From: Fimbriiglobus ruber
GTDB lineage: Bacteria > Planctomycetota > Planctomycetia > Gemmatales > Gemmataceae
DNA: 64,000 nucleotides
Reading direction: 5' to 3'
NCBI RefSeq assembly: GCF_002197845.1
Contig: NZ_NIDE01000001.1
Coordinates: 372,001-436,000 of the forward strand
In this document: positions 24,620 through 32,748 of the stretch, piece by piece
How positions within the stretch are numbered: the stretch's first letter is position 1
Layout of the letters: the number at the start of each line of letters is the position of its first letter
Made by a program: the position numbers and the translations under genes
The notes under the pieces: generated by a model
Told to the model about the DNA's origin: nothing
Database searches by the model: none
The model's input: the letters and a program-made list of their open reading frames with translations, nothing else

Positions 24620-25627
24620 ATGGCTCTTTATGAGTACAATTATGCGGTGACGGATACCCCATCTGACCAACCGTGGAACCCCAATGAGTACAAGTTACTT
24701 AATGACGGCAACGGGAAAGGCACGTTCAATAAGGACGGGTCGCAAGCCAACGTGATGTACTTGGTCGAGTATCAATACCTCGACCAATTTCTTGAAGTGG
24801 TCTTAGGCAAGACCGTTGTAGGAAGTGGCGGCCTTTTGCGGCGGTCCGCGTCCGCCCCGGACTTCGATAGTGAGAACGGCAGTCTGCCAGAACAACACCC
24901 GTTGTTTGATAACTTCTACGCCGTTAGTGCTGATGTGGAGCCTCGCGGCGCCCCGTTCAACAATGTCGACAACACGGCGCCACTTTGGCCAAAATGCGTT
25001 GTAAACGTGGTTTTTCGTCCCCCACTCTTTAACGTCATTCCCGACGACGAATACGACGACGACACGGAAATCAACCGATTCACGATCAAGACGACGGACG
25101 GGTCGAGCGACCTGATAAGCATTCCGGGAGTCTTTAAATTCTGTGCCAGCACGGGCGACTTTAAGCAACCATTGGACATCAGCCCTGCCAAGACGGTACA
25201 GAACGGGCACGTTTCATATACGTGGCTACAAGTCCCCGTAGCAATCAGAGGTGACGGATACCCGGACCTCGGGAAAGTGCCGAACTTCGACACGATTCAA
25301 GGTCTTTTGGGGAGCCTGAATCAATTCACGTTGGACGAGTACGCACCGGGGACTTTACTGTTTGCAACATGGTCGAGCAAATTGACTTTGCCACAGACGG
25401 CAACGTCTAACAGCTATTACTGGGATATAACTTATAACTTCAGCGTTCGTGATTATGGTGAAAGTCCCTACGCGGGAAGTAGTGGAATTCCTGCGGGCGA
25501 ACATATTGGCTGGAATTATGCGTGGTCGGGGTACACGGGGAGTTGGGATCTGTACAGCACCACGGGCGACCCCTCGGGCGGGACGATGTATAACTATGCG
25601 GATTTCGGGCCGTTGTTCCAAGTGTAA
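24620..25627 (+). CDS. Putative distal tail protein
   Basis: This 335-residue protein starts behind GGAGG. It is beta-rich with many aromatics (TSNSYYWDITYNFSVRDYG, GWNYAWSGYTGSWDLY), an acidic loop (DDEYDDDTEI) and no signal peptide. Position immediately after the tape measure is that of distal tail or baseplate hub proteins. I recognise no named domain. Confidence 0.55.
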   Translation: MALYEYNYAVTDTPSDQPWNPNEYKLLNDGNGKGTFNKDGSQANVMYLVEYQYLDQFLEVVLGKTVVGSGGLLRRSASAPDFDSENGSLPEQHPLFDNFYAVSADVEPRGAPFNNVDNTAPLWPKCVVNVVFRPPLFNVIPDDEYDDDTEINRFTIKTTDGSSDLISIPGVFKFCASTGDFKQPLDISPAKTVQNGHVSYTWLQVPVAIRGDGYPDLGKVPNFDTIQGLLGSLNQFTLDEYAPGTLLFATWSSKLTLPQTATSNSYYWDITYNFSVRDYGESPYAGSSGIPAGEHIGWNYAWSGYTGSWDLYSTTGDPSGGTMYNYADFGPLFQV

Positions 25628-25636
25628 TAGGAGAAG

Positions 25637-26353
25637 ATGCTACAGAAGATTTCTGTCAACAAGCCGGTTAACGCCCGCGACCTGAACAACATAATTGACG
25701 CCGTTAACACGGCGAACAATCTCGTTGTCGCGCCGCCGTTGGAACTGACTCGGGCCGGGGGACAGACACGACTGACCGTTTCGTCGGGCGGGTTCGTGGC
25801 CGCGGTCATCGAGCGGCACCCGGGAAACGACTGTGATTCTTCTAGTTCGTCGTCGGGGAAGCACGCCAAATATTTTTACAAACTGCAAGAGGTGACGGTC
25901 ACGCCTCTCGGGTTGTGGGAATTCACCGAGAACGGCAGGATTGTCTACGCGACGGAAACCAACGACAACAAAATTGCCCTCAACACTATTGTTAAAGTCG
26001 AGCAATACGACATCAACCCGGGGCAGGAATTGCCCTACGATTTGGGGATTTACCCCGGAGATTGGCGGTTTGAACACTGTTGCTTTCTCCCGCCCGACGA
26101 CTGTAGTTCGTCGTCATCGTCTAGTTCGTCGTCGTCCGAGTCCTCGGAGTCGTCCGAGAGCAGCGAATCGAGTGAGTCCTCGGAGTCGTCTAGTTCGTCG
26201 GGTTCGTCCGAGTCCTCGGGTTCATCGTCCTGTACCTGTTGCTGTTGCGAACTGACGGACCTAGACGTTCTGACCGATGTAGACGTGTCGTGCGTCGGCG
26301 GCTCAATCGTCGTTACCAAGACCTTCACCACCATAAGGACTTGTTTGGCCTGA
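25637..26353 (+). CDS. Serine-tract structural protein with Cys cluster
   Basis: This 238-residue protein starts after GGAG. The N-terminal part (MLQKISVNKPVNARDLNNII) looks like a virion attachment region. A short serine tract follows D-C-D at residues 68-73. The long tract at 157-198 is nearly all Ser and Glu, flanked by C156 and by a cysteine cluster starting at C199 (CTCCCCELTDLD). The tract uses all six serine codons, so it was not made by recent repeat slippage. Two glycosyltransferase genes lie just downstream, so the serines may be O-glycosylated; that is inference. Confidence 0.65.
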   Translation: MLQKISVNKPVNARDLNNIIDAVNTANNLVVAPPLELTRAGGQTRLTVSSGGFVAAVIERHPGNDCDSSSSSSGKHAKYFYKLQEVTVTPLGLWEFTENGRIVYATETNDNKIALNTIVKVEQYDINPGQELPYDLGIYPGDWRFEHCCFLPPDDCSSSSSSSSSSSESSESSESSESSESSESSSSSGSSESSGSSSCTCCCCELTDLDVLTDVDVSCVGGSIVVTKTFTTIRTCLA

Positions 26354-26754
26354 TGGGAACTTATACCACTACAACGAATATCGGCCCGTGTGAATGCTGC
26401 TCGTCCTCTTCATCGAGTAGCAAGCCCTCTATCTGTCCGTTCACGTCCATCACTGTCCCGACTCTGTATATCTCTTACTCTTGTACGGGTAGTTGCGGTT
26501 GTATGGGAGGGGATGCGTTAACGCCATTCTCGGGTTATAGTTGGATATACGTGCCTCTATCCGGACCGTGTGGTTGCCCTAACTATCTCGTTGAATTAAT
26601 TTGCGACGACGGCAACTGGGTTTACACGTGGAACTGCAACAGTGAGTTTGAGCAAGGGAACTGCACAATCGTTTCAATTTCCCCTTTCATGCTGACGTTC
26701 ACCATATCACAACCTAACTGCGGCGGGACGTGTACGGCAACGGTCACGAATTAA
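26353..26754 (+). CDS. Cysteine-rich protein with serine tract
   Basis: The ATG at 26353 overlaps the previous stop (TGATG) and gives 133 residues. It has GPCECCSSSSSSS at the N-terminus and further pairs such as CTGSCGCMGG, GPCGCPNY and CGGTCTATV, more than a dozen cysteines in all. The Cys-flanked serine run repeats the theme of the previous protein. It may be a disulfide- or metal-stabilised tip or adhesin protein. No known family recognised. Confidence 0.65.
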   Translation: MGTYTTTTNIGPCECCSSSSSSSKPSICPFTSITVPTLYISYSCTGSCGCMGGDALTPFSGYSWIYVPLSGPCGCPNYLVELICDDGNWVYTWNCNSEFEQGNCTIVSISPFMLTFTISQPNCGGTCTATVTN

Positions 26755-26766
26755 CTATCATATTTC

Positions 26767-27903
26767 ATGTATATTGAAGAAATTAAAAAAGAACTCACCG
26801 GGCGAATGCTCGACATATGGCAGGGGAAAACCGACCTCCCGCCCGAGAAAGCCGAGGAGTACCGAAACCTTTGGCGTCAACAGGTCCGCTACGGCCTCGA
26901 ACCTAGTTTGGTCGAGCCAAAGAAAGGCGTAGTCCCGGCGAAAGAGGTGATGAAACAGGGTGTTCCCCTCAGCAAACAAAAACCGCCGTACAAACTGCTT
27001 ATAAAGAACGGGAATAGCCCCGGAGACGTTCTGGTTTTAAGTGCCGCAATCGAGTCGCTTCACGTCCAATTTCCCGACAAATATTTAACCAGCGTCGGCA
27101 CTCCCTGTATGGAAATCTGGCGTCATAATCCTCGAATCACGCCCGGCCTCGGCGCCCACAACGCCGAGGTTATTCAAGCCGAGTACCCCTTAATTAACTG
27201 GTCGGACTCGTCCCCGCTGCACTTCATGGCGGCCTTCGTGAGCGACCTCGGCAAGAAAATAAACGAACCGCTTCGGCTTCAGGTCAACCGTCCTTTCCTT
27301 TACCTGTCCGACGACGAGAAGAAAATCCCGGATGTGCCTCGGCCCTACATGCTGGTGAACTCCGGGACGAAAACGGATTACACTTGTAAAGGCGCCGGTC
27401 GAAAGATCTATCAGGAAATTGTCGATCACTTCGCCGGGAAGATTAATTTCGTGCAGATTGGGGAGGCCCATCACTTGCACGGGCCGTTAGAACGAGTGGT
27501 AAACCGCATCGGCCAAACAACGGCCCGGCAGCTTTTCCAACTTGCGTTTCACAGTGTTGGTGGCGTCGGCCCGATCACTTTCCTTCAACACATCTACGCG
27601 GCCTTCCAAAAGCCTTACGTGGCGTACCTCGGCGGTCGGGAACCCCTTCACTGGGAACATTATCCAACCCAAACGACCCTCACGACCCTCGGGCAACTTC
27701 CCTGTTGTCGGACTAGCAGTTGTTGGAAAAGTCGTGTCGTTCCTCTCGGCGACGGGGACCAGAAGGACAAGTCGTTGTGCCTGCTCCCGGTCCTCTCGGG
27801 CGACGAAATGATTCCGTCGTGTATGGATTTGCTGGGGTCAAAAGCCGCAATCGAGGCAATCGAGAGGATGATATCGACCGGGGTTATTTGCTTAGGAACC
27901 TAA
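26767..27903 (+). CDS. GT9-like glycosyltransferase with N-terminal LTGR module
   Basis: This 378-residue protein has an N-terminal 45-residue module (MYIEEIKKELTGRMLDIW, then YRNLWRQ) shared with the small protein at 7645. From residue about 77 it follows the GT9 (ADP-heptose:LPS heptosyltransferase-like) pattern: LLIKNGNSPGDVLVLSAAIESL, a middle YMLVNSGTKTDYTCKGAG, and HSVGGVGPITFLQHIYAAF where the donor-side loop lies. A C-terminal part has CCRTSSCW. GT9 enzymes transfer heptose or similar sugars. It follows two serine-tract genes. Acceptor unknown. Confidence 0.7.
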   Translation: MYIEEIKKELTGRMLDIWQGKTDLPPEKAEEYRNLWRQQVRYGLEPSLVEPKKGVVPAKEVMKQGVPLSKQKPPYKLLIKNGNSPGDVLVLSAAIESLHVQFPDKYLTSVGTPCMEIWRHNPRITPGLGAHNAEVIQAEYPLINWSDSSPLHFMAAFVSDLGKKINEPLRLQVNRPFLYLSDDEKKIPDVPRPYMLVNSGTKTDYTCKGAGRKIYQEIVDHFAGKINFVQIGEAHHLHGPLERVVNRIGQTTARQLFQLAFHSVGGVGPITFLQHIYAAFQKPYVAYLGGREPLHWEHYPTQTTLTTLGQLPCCRTSSCWKSRVVPLGDGDQKDKSLCLLPVLSGDEMIPSCMDLLGSKAAIEAIERMISTGVICLGT

Positions 27904-27911
27904 ATAAAGAC

Positions 27912-29384
27912 ATGAGCGATGAAAAAAAAATCAGCATTAAGTTCGCGCATGGGTTCGGCGACTGCTCCCTTTTTGCGTGTGCGATCCCTTCTTGGATATC
28001 CCGCGGCTGGACGGTCGAGGTCGAGGCAAGTTCTGACAAAGCTTGCCTGTTTAAAGCGGCGGGCGCGACCATCGTTGCCAAGGCCAAAGAACATCACCCG
28101 TACCTGCATCCCGGCGACACGCCGCACGACCAAGACGACAGTTGGGCGGGGAATAAATTGGGCTGGAATCTTGGTACTGGCCCTATGCCAGTCGTCGGGA
28201 CGAAGCCCGAACTCTGGGAAGAAACGGTCGGGCGAAAATTGCGAGTCGAGGCACCTTCAGACCCGGCAGAACTCGACAAATTGATTGAACCCCTCGGCAA
28301 ATTTATTGCCGTCCACACGCGGGGGAACACGGGTCAGGGGGACAAAAACTTTAGGGCCGACGACGAGTTGAAGCTTTACCAAGCCCTTCTTAAAGAAACG
28401 GACTGCACGTTGCTTTTGCTGGATTGGGACCACCGAGTTAGCAAGGCCCGTCATTCCCGAATTCGGCACATGGGCGACCACTTCAAAAAATTGTCGATCC
28501 CTGATCTGGCCTACGTTTTGGACCGGGCCGCGCTGCTAATTGGCGTCGACAGTGGGCCGTTGCATTTTTCGCGGTTCACGAACGTCCCGACCCTCGGGGT
28601 TTGGTTTAATTTCCAGCCCGCCCGTTTCGCTTTGCCGAGGGCCGAGACTTTACACGTCGCTCCGTCCAATCATGGGGGATGGACGCATCGACGCCGTCAT
28701 AGCTGGAATATTGTTGACGGGGACACCCGCGACGGCGTGACCGTTGCCAAGTTTGCGGCCCGACTGGTGGCCGGGGAAAAGCCCACCGACATCGTAATTG
28801 AGCAGCTTTTCGACAAGGCGAACACGACCAGCGGGAACCAGTTTCGCGACCGCGACAGGACGTTTCGTGCGGCGTTCAGCGAAATAAAAAACATCCCGGC
28901 CCCGGTTGTGGTCGAGACGGGTTGTATCAGGGCGCAAGAGGATTGGTCCGCCGGGTACGTCAGTTACTTGTGCGGCCTCTGGTTAAAGAACCACGGGGGC
29001 GGGAATTTGACCTCGGTGGACATCACGCCGCAACACGTTCAGTTTGCAAAAAGCAAAGTGACCAGCTTCCCGGTCGAGGTCGTTTGTCAGGGGTCCGTCG
29101 AGTGGCTTGAGGCATACACCGGCCCGCCGATCGACTTGCTTTATTTGGACTCCCTCGACACGGACCAACCCGGTTACGCGGACCACTGTTTGGCCGAGGC
29201 GAAGGCCGCGGAACCGCACCTCGCGGACAACGCCGTGATTTTGATAGACGACACGTTCAGCACGGGGACCGCCGAGGGGTATTTCGGGAAGGGCGAAAAG
29301 GCCGTTCCGTACTTGGTCGGTCGAGGGTGGAAAATTATTTGCGAAGGCTACCAAGTCGTTCTGAAGAGGGACAATGCCGCTTGA
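27912..29384 (+). CDS. GT9-like glycosyltransferase fused to SAM methyltransferase
   Basis: The ATG at 27912 gives 490 residues. Residues 1-300 are GT9-like: ISIKFAHGFGDCSLFACAIP, FIAVHTRGNTGQGDKNF, and LIGVDSGPLHFSRFTNVPTLGVW, the last being the typical GT9 donor-binding motif. Residues about 310-490 form a class I methyltransferase: VVVETGCIR (SAM loop), LTSVDITPQHVQFA, DLLYLDSLDTD and NAVILIDDTF. The enzyme could add and then methylate a sugar. It follows the GT9 gene by 8 bp and overlaps the next gene by 11 bp. Confidence 0.75.
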   Translation: MSDEKKISIKFAHGFGDCSLFACAIPSWISRGWTVEVEASSDKACLFKAAGATIVAKAKEHHPYLHPGDTPHDQDDSWAGNKLGWNLGTGPMPVVGTKPELWEETVGRKLRVEAPSDPAELDKLIEPLGKFIAVHTRGNTGQGDKNFRADDELKLYQALLKETDCTLLLLDWDHRVSKARHSRIRHMGDHFKKLSIPDLAYVLDRAALLIGVDSGPLHFSRFTNVPTLGVWFNFQPARFALPRAETLHVAPSNHGGWTHRRRHSWNIVDGDTRDGVTVAKFAARLVAGEKPTDIVIEQLFDKANTTSGNQFRDRDRTFRAAFSEIKNIPAPVVVETGCIRAQEDWSAGYVSYLCGLWLKNHGGGNLTSVDITPQHVQFAKSKVTSFPVEVVCQGSVEWLEAYTGPPIDLLYLDSLDTDQPGYADHCLAEAKAAEPHLADNAVILIDDTFSTGTAEGYFGKGEKAVPYLVGRGWKIICEGYQVVLKRDNAA

Positions 29385-29559
29385 ACTCGTCAACATGGAA
29401 AACTTTGGGCAACGTGTCGACCCATTTCATACTGAAGTGGTCGAGGTCGAGGCGGTCCCGGTGACGGTCGTGGTCACGGTCAACGCCGTCCCGGTCGAGG
29501 TCGAGGTCGAGGTCGAGGCGCCGCCCACCCCGAAACGGTACTTCATGAACTGCAAATAA
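29374..29559 (+). CDS. Small Val/Glu-repeat protein
   Basis: This 61-residue protein starts inside the end of the fusion gene. It is dominated by alternating Val-Glu stretches (EVVEVEAVPVTVVVTVNAVP, then VEVEVEVEAPPTPK), encoded by runs of GAGGTC. The alternation would form one long beta strand or fibre-like sheet. Similar VEVEA strings end the protein at 5223 and begin the one at 7466. Function unknown. Confidence 0.45.
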   Translation: MPLELVNMENFGQRVDPFHTEVVEVEAVPVTVVVTVNAVPVEVEVEVEAPPTPKRYFMNCK

Positions 29560-29564
29560 AAAAA

Positions 29565-29604
29565 GCGGCCCGCCCAATACCAACGAGGTAAGGGGCGGGG
29601 CCGC
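29565..29604. terminator. GC-rich bidirectional terminator
   Basis: GCGGCCCGCCC (29565-29575) pairs imperfectly with GGGGCGGGGCCGC (29592-29604). An A-run precedes it, giving a T-run on the minus strand. It lies between the convergent genes ending at 29559 and 29635. Confidence 0.65.
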
Positions 29605-29634
29605 GGCATCCTCGGACAGAAGCCCGAGTAATAG

Positions 29635-30618
29635 TTATTCCGCCGCGGCGGGTTTTTTCGCCTCACTCAGTCGTTTCCGGGCGATCCCGCAATACGTGGC
29701 GGAACGGTCAATTCCGACATAGTCCCGCCCTTCCAGCTGGCAGGCGAGCGGGATAGTACCGATCCCGGCGAACGGATCGACAACCAGTTTTCCTTTGAGC
29801 GTATACCGGCGGACCACTTCTCGGCAGTCGTTCAGCGCCTTGGGGCAGGGGTGGACGGAATGAAATTCGCCCGACTCGCCCCGATACCACGCCGAGGCGT
29901 TCATCCAGTCGTTCCACCCACCGAACCCGATAAATGATTTTCTCCCCGGCCTGACCCACCGGACAATCGGTTCCCACTGCCTGACGCCGCGGATGGTAAA
30001 GCAGGACGCGATTATTTGGGCCTTGGGAATCCAAGTCTGAAGAAAAGCCAAATGGTGGTACGCTTGCCACATCACGATCGACCCGCCCGGCTGAACTACC
30101 CGCGCCATCTCGTTCCAGAACGGCTCAAGCCACTTCCAATAATCCTTGGGGTTGTCCGGGTCGGTCCAGTTGTCAAAAGTCGTGCCCAACCCATACGGCG
30201 GGTCGGTGACGAAGAACGGGACCGAGTTGTCCGCCTGTTGCCCCAACCACTTAAGACTGTCCCCGCAAATTATGGCCGGGTCGAGGGGCGAGTCCGCGGC
30301 CTCGGCGGACAGCTCCGCGGCCCGTTCCGCCCGTTCGATCCGTCGGCCCGCTCTGATCCGCTTCAGAACGCCGTCGATGCTCAAATGACCAGAACTCTGG
30401 TCATTCTCGATATCGGCCTTGGCGATTTGGGTGTAGGCGGACGCCGTCTGTCGACTGATCCCGAGGCGGCTCACCCACGGGAGATACTTCCCGTGTCCGA
30501 GTTGGGCGCGGGCCTCGCTCAACAGGTTGCCGATCCGTCGAGCGGTCTCGACGGTCGGGCGGACGTTCAAATTGTTGTGCAACTGGAGAATTTCGATTTC
30601 GAGAGATGTCAGGTTCAT
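29635..30618 (-). CDS. DNA methyltransferase with DUF3102-like N-terminal domain
   Basis: The ATG at 30618 is preferred over a TTG 12 bases upstream, giving 327 residues. Residues 1-75 have the DUF3102-like pattern LLSEARAQLGHGKYLPWVSRLGISRQTASAYTQIAK, an HTH-containing domain found in phage and plasmid proteins. Residues 110-327 are an amino-methyltransferase: catalytic TDPPYGLGTT, then VVDPFAGIGTIPLACQ for SAM, in the beta-type order with DPPY first. It would make N4-methylcytosine or N6-methyladenine and may protect phage DNA. No restriction partner is adjacent. Confidence 0.85.
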   Translation of the reverse strand: MNLTSLEIEILQLHNNLNVRPTVETARRIGNLLSEARAQLGHGKYLPWVSRLGISRQTASAYTQIAKADIENDQSSGHLSIDGVLKRIRAGRRIERAERAAELSAEAADSPLDPAIICGDSLKWLGQQADNSVPFFVTDPPYGLGTTFDNWTDPDNPKDYWKWLEPFWNEMARVVQPGGSIVMWQAYHHLAFLQTWIPKAQIIASCFTIRGVRQWEPIVRWVRPGRKSFIGFGGWNDWMNASAWYRGESGEFHSVHPCPKALNDCREVVRRYTLKGKLVVDPFAGIGTIPLACQLEGRDYVGIDRSATYCGIARKRLSEAKKPAAAE

Positions 30619-30636
30619 GGGCGGACCCAAGGAAAA

Positions 30637-30662
30637 GCCCCGGTAGATTCTTCTACCGGGGC
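30637..30662 (-). terminator. Terminator for the 30698-30976 gene
   Basis: GCCCCGGTAGA (30637-30647) pairs perfectly with TCTACCGGGGC (30652-30662) around a 4-nt loop. On the minus strand it is followed by TTTT. Confidence 0.75.
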
Positions 30663-30697
30663 CGAAGTTGTTGTATTTGCCGACCGAAAAGGGACGG

Positions 30698-30976
30698 CTA
30701 CGCTTTCAGAATCTCGATGTACTGATTTTCGTTCAGAAATTTTAAGACATCTTCCTTCTTGGTAGAACCGTCCTTTTTGCCAATCTGAACGCGCCGCAAA
30801 GGAAGGCCCGCCGATTCTTCCGGAATAGGAATAACCTTCGAGGCGTCAAAACCAGCCTGTTCAGATTCCTTGACGAGCCATGTAGCTTGCTCTGAACCAT
30901 GTACCTTAACCAAGACGACCTTCCCGGACTCTTCGACTCCGTGAACTTTTACGTCGCCAATTATTACGTTGGACAT
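30698..30976 (-). CDS. Small phage protein with repeated VKVHG
   Basis: The ATG at 30976 follows GGGGAAAAG and gives 92 residues, MSNVIIGDVKVHGVEESGKV onward. The motif VKVHG occurs twice near the start. The C-terminal half (STKKEDVLKFLNENQYIEIL) is helical and charged. It is the last prophage gene before the tRNA, has its own terminator, and would be transcribed in the lysogen. Function unknown. Confidence 0.6.
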   Translation of the reverse strand: MSNVIIGDVKVHGVEESGKVVLVKVHGSEQATWLVKESEQAGFDASKVIPIPEESAGLPLRRVQIGKKDGSTKKEDVLKFLNENQYIEILKA

Positions 30977-31276
30977 CTTTTCCCCGAAAAAGGTGCCGGT
31001 CCATTTTGCGTATTTCCAAGACGTAAGGAGCATTTCCCTCCGTCCCGCAATTTGTCCGACACCTGATAATACACTCGGTCCCCCGACTGAAGTCCGCAAA
31101 ATGCGCGAGGCGATTCCCGGCTCGGTGTCGAGCCCGGGTTTCTGGTTCCTCTTGGTTCCTCAATGGTTCCACAATTCGGTGACACCGGCTGACAATTAGT
31201 GGCACCTAATGACATTTCGCCAGTCGGAAGAGTGTGGCAAGGTCCGCCATAAACGCTTGATTTGTAAGGGTAAACG
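30977..31276. other. Prophage-end noncoding region
   Basis: About 300 bases with no convincing gene. It must contain the promoter of the 30976 gene. A short run of related words (TGGTTCCTCTTGGTTCCTCAATGGTTCC, read as three GGTTCC copies near 31143-31170) is the only repeat noticed. Confidence 0.4.
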
Positions 31277-31302
31277 AAAAAACCCGCAGTTTCCTGCGGG
31301 TT
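31277..31302 (-). terminator. Terminator of the tRNA gene
   Basis: AACCCGCAG (31281-31289) pairs with CTGCGGGTT (31294-31302). On the minus strand the stem is followed by a T-run. It lies 9 bases beyond the tRNA 3' end. Confidence 0.8.
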
Positions 31303-31310
31303 CTTCGTAA

Positions 31311-31383
31311 TACCGAGGGCCGGACTTGAACCGGCGACCCATCGCTTATGAAGCGATTGCTCTAACCGCTGAGCTACCCCGGC
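31311..31383 (-). tRNA. tRNA with CAT anticodon (Met, or Ile2)
   Basis: The 73-nt gene folds into a full cloverleaf on the minus strand: acceptor GCCGGGG with CCTCGGT (two G-U pairs), D arm AGCTCAGCGGTTAGAGC, anticodon stem ATCGC/GCGAT with loop TTCATAA, and T arm GCCGG-TTCAAGT-CCGGC. The 3' CCA is not encoded. The anticodon stem lacks the three G-C pairs of initiator tRNA, so it is elongator Met or a lysidine-type Ile tRNA; sequence alone does not decide. Its 3' end abuts the prophage. Confidence 0.9.
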
Positions 31384-31482
31384 GTTGCACTCTTAAATTA
31401 TACGAAACGGGCTCTCTGGCAAGACTCACTCCGAGGCTCCGAGGTTCGCTCGGGTGGCCGGAAAATGACCCGGTTCAGCCGC

Positions 31483-32748
31483 TCAATCCGGCAGGCGGTT
31501 CGGAGCCTGGAAGTTCTCTGGTGGCTCGGACTTGGGGACGACCACGATGCCCTGTTCGGTGATCGTAAAACCCCGCTTCAGGTCGAATTCGCGGTCGTGA
31601 CCGATGACGGTGTAGGGGGGGAGTTTGACGTCCTTGTCGATGATCGCCCGGCGGACGTGACAGTACCGGCCCACGTCCACACCCTCGAACAAAATCGAAT
31701 CCTCGACCACCGCGTAACTGTTCACACGGACGTGCGGGGACAGGACGCTGTTCCGGACGTGGCCGCCCGAGATAATGCAGCCCGGAGAAACGATGCTGTC
31801 CAGCGCCTCGCCGCGCCGGACGCGACCCGGCTGGCCCTCGGCGGCGTGGACGAATTTCGGCGGCGGCGACTGCGGTTGGAGCGTCCGAATCGGATGCTCG
31901 CGGTCGTACAGGTTGAGCGCCGGCTCCATCCCCACCAGGTCGAGGTTCGCCTGGTACAAAGCGTCCAGCGTGCCGACGTCTCGCCAGTACGGGATCGGCT
32001 TGTTGTCGTCGTCGCGAAATCGGTACGCGAAGACCCGGTGCCCGGTCGCGATCATGCCGGGGATGATGTCTTTGCCGAAGTCGTGCCCGCTGTCCGGTCG
32101 GGCGGCGTCCTCGCACAAGAGTTCAAACAAGGCCCGGGCGTTGAACACGTAAATGCCCATCGACCCCAGCGCGTGTCCGGGTACGTCCGGCATCGCGGCC
32201 GCGGTCGGCGGCTTTTCGAGAAACCCGACCACCCGGCTATCGGTGTCGGTTTCCATGATCCCGAAGTGCCGCGACTCGGACACGGGAACGGGGATACAGC
32301 CAATAGTCATGTCCGCCCGGGCCGCTATGTGGGCGTCGAGCATCTTGGCGTAATCCATCCGGTAAATGTGGTCGCCCGCCAGGACGAGCAAATATTCGGG
32401 GTCGTCCTTTTCGATGCTGTAAATGTTCTGGTACAGCGCGTCGGCCGTCCCTTTGTACCAGTGTTCGTCGATCCGCTGCTGGGGCGGGAGGACTTCGATC
32501 CATTCGTCCAGTTCGGGGCTCAGGAAGTTCCATCCGAGGCGGATGTGCCGGTCGAGGCTGCGGGACTTGAACTGCGTGACGACGAACACCTTTCGCAAAC
32601 CGCTGTTGATGCAGTTCGACAGGGTGAAATCGATGATCCGGTAGAGCCCGCCGAACGGCACGGCGGGCTTGGCTCGGTCCCGGGTCAGCGGTTCCAACCG
32701 GGTGCCCTTGCCCCCGGCCAAGATCAACGTCAGGACGTTCCGAGGCAT
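31483..32748 (-). CDS. glgC: Glucose-1-phosphate adenylyltransferase
   Basis: The start MPRNVLTLILAGGKGTRL at 32748 gives 421 residues, the normal length. Visible motifs are the N-terminal nucleotide loop AGGKGTRLEPLT with RAKPAVPFGG, WYKGTADALYQN, LAGDHIYRMDY, and a C-terminal left-handed beta-helix region (ISGGHVRNSVLSPHVRVN). The enzyme makes ADP-glucose from ATP and glucose 1-phosphate for glycogen synthesis. A glycosyltransferase gene lies upstream on the same strand. Confidence 0.95.
   Translation of the reverse strand: MPRNVLTLILAGGKGTRLEPLTRDRAKPAVPFGGLYRIIDFTLSNCINSGLRKVFVVTQFKSRSLDRHIRLGWNFLSPELDEWIEVLPPQQRIDEHWYKGTADALYQNIYSIEKDDPEYLLVLAGDHIYRMDYAKMLDAHIAARADMTIGCIPVPVSESRHFGIMETDTDSRVVGFLEKPPTAAAMPDVPGHALGSMGIYVFNARALFELLCEDAARPDSGHDFGKDIIPGMIATGHRVFAYRFRDDDNKPIPYWRDVGTLDALYQANLDLVGMEPALNLYDREHPIRTLQPQSPPPKFVHAAEGQPGRVRRGEALDSIVSPGCIISGGHVRNSVLSPHVRVNSYAVVEDSILFEGVDVGRYCHVRRAIIDKDVKLPPYTVIGHDREFDLKRGFTITEQGIVVVPKSEPPENFQAPNRLPD

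Larger units (their letters stand above)
1..31310. mobile_element. Prophage (right part), tailed siphovirus-like
   Basis: Large terminase, portal, prohead protease, HK97-type major capsid, connector, tail-tube and tape-measure genes occur in order between about 8.1 and 25.6 kb, with phage-style stop/start overlaps. The right boundary is placed at the 3' end of the CAT-anticodon tRNA at 31311-31383, where clear host genes begin. The left end is outside the window. No integrase, lytic repressor or endolysin was recognised, so whether the element is complete cannot be judged. The boundary is an inference from gene content; no duplicated attachment core was identified. Confidence 0.85.

Noticed and set aside
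1-31310. CRISPR array or cas genes, suggested by the RAMP-like protein and the repeats at 430-958
   Set aside because: The repeats are too short, degenerate and irregularly spaced for a CRISPR array, and no cas gene was found.
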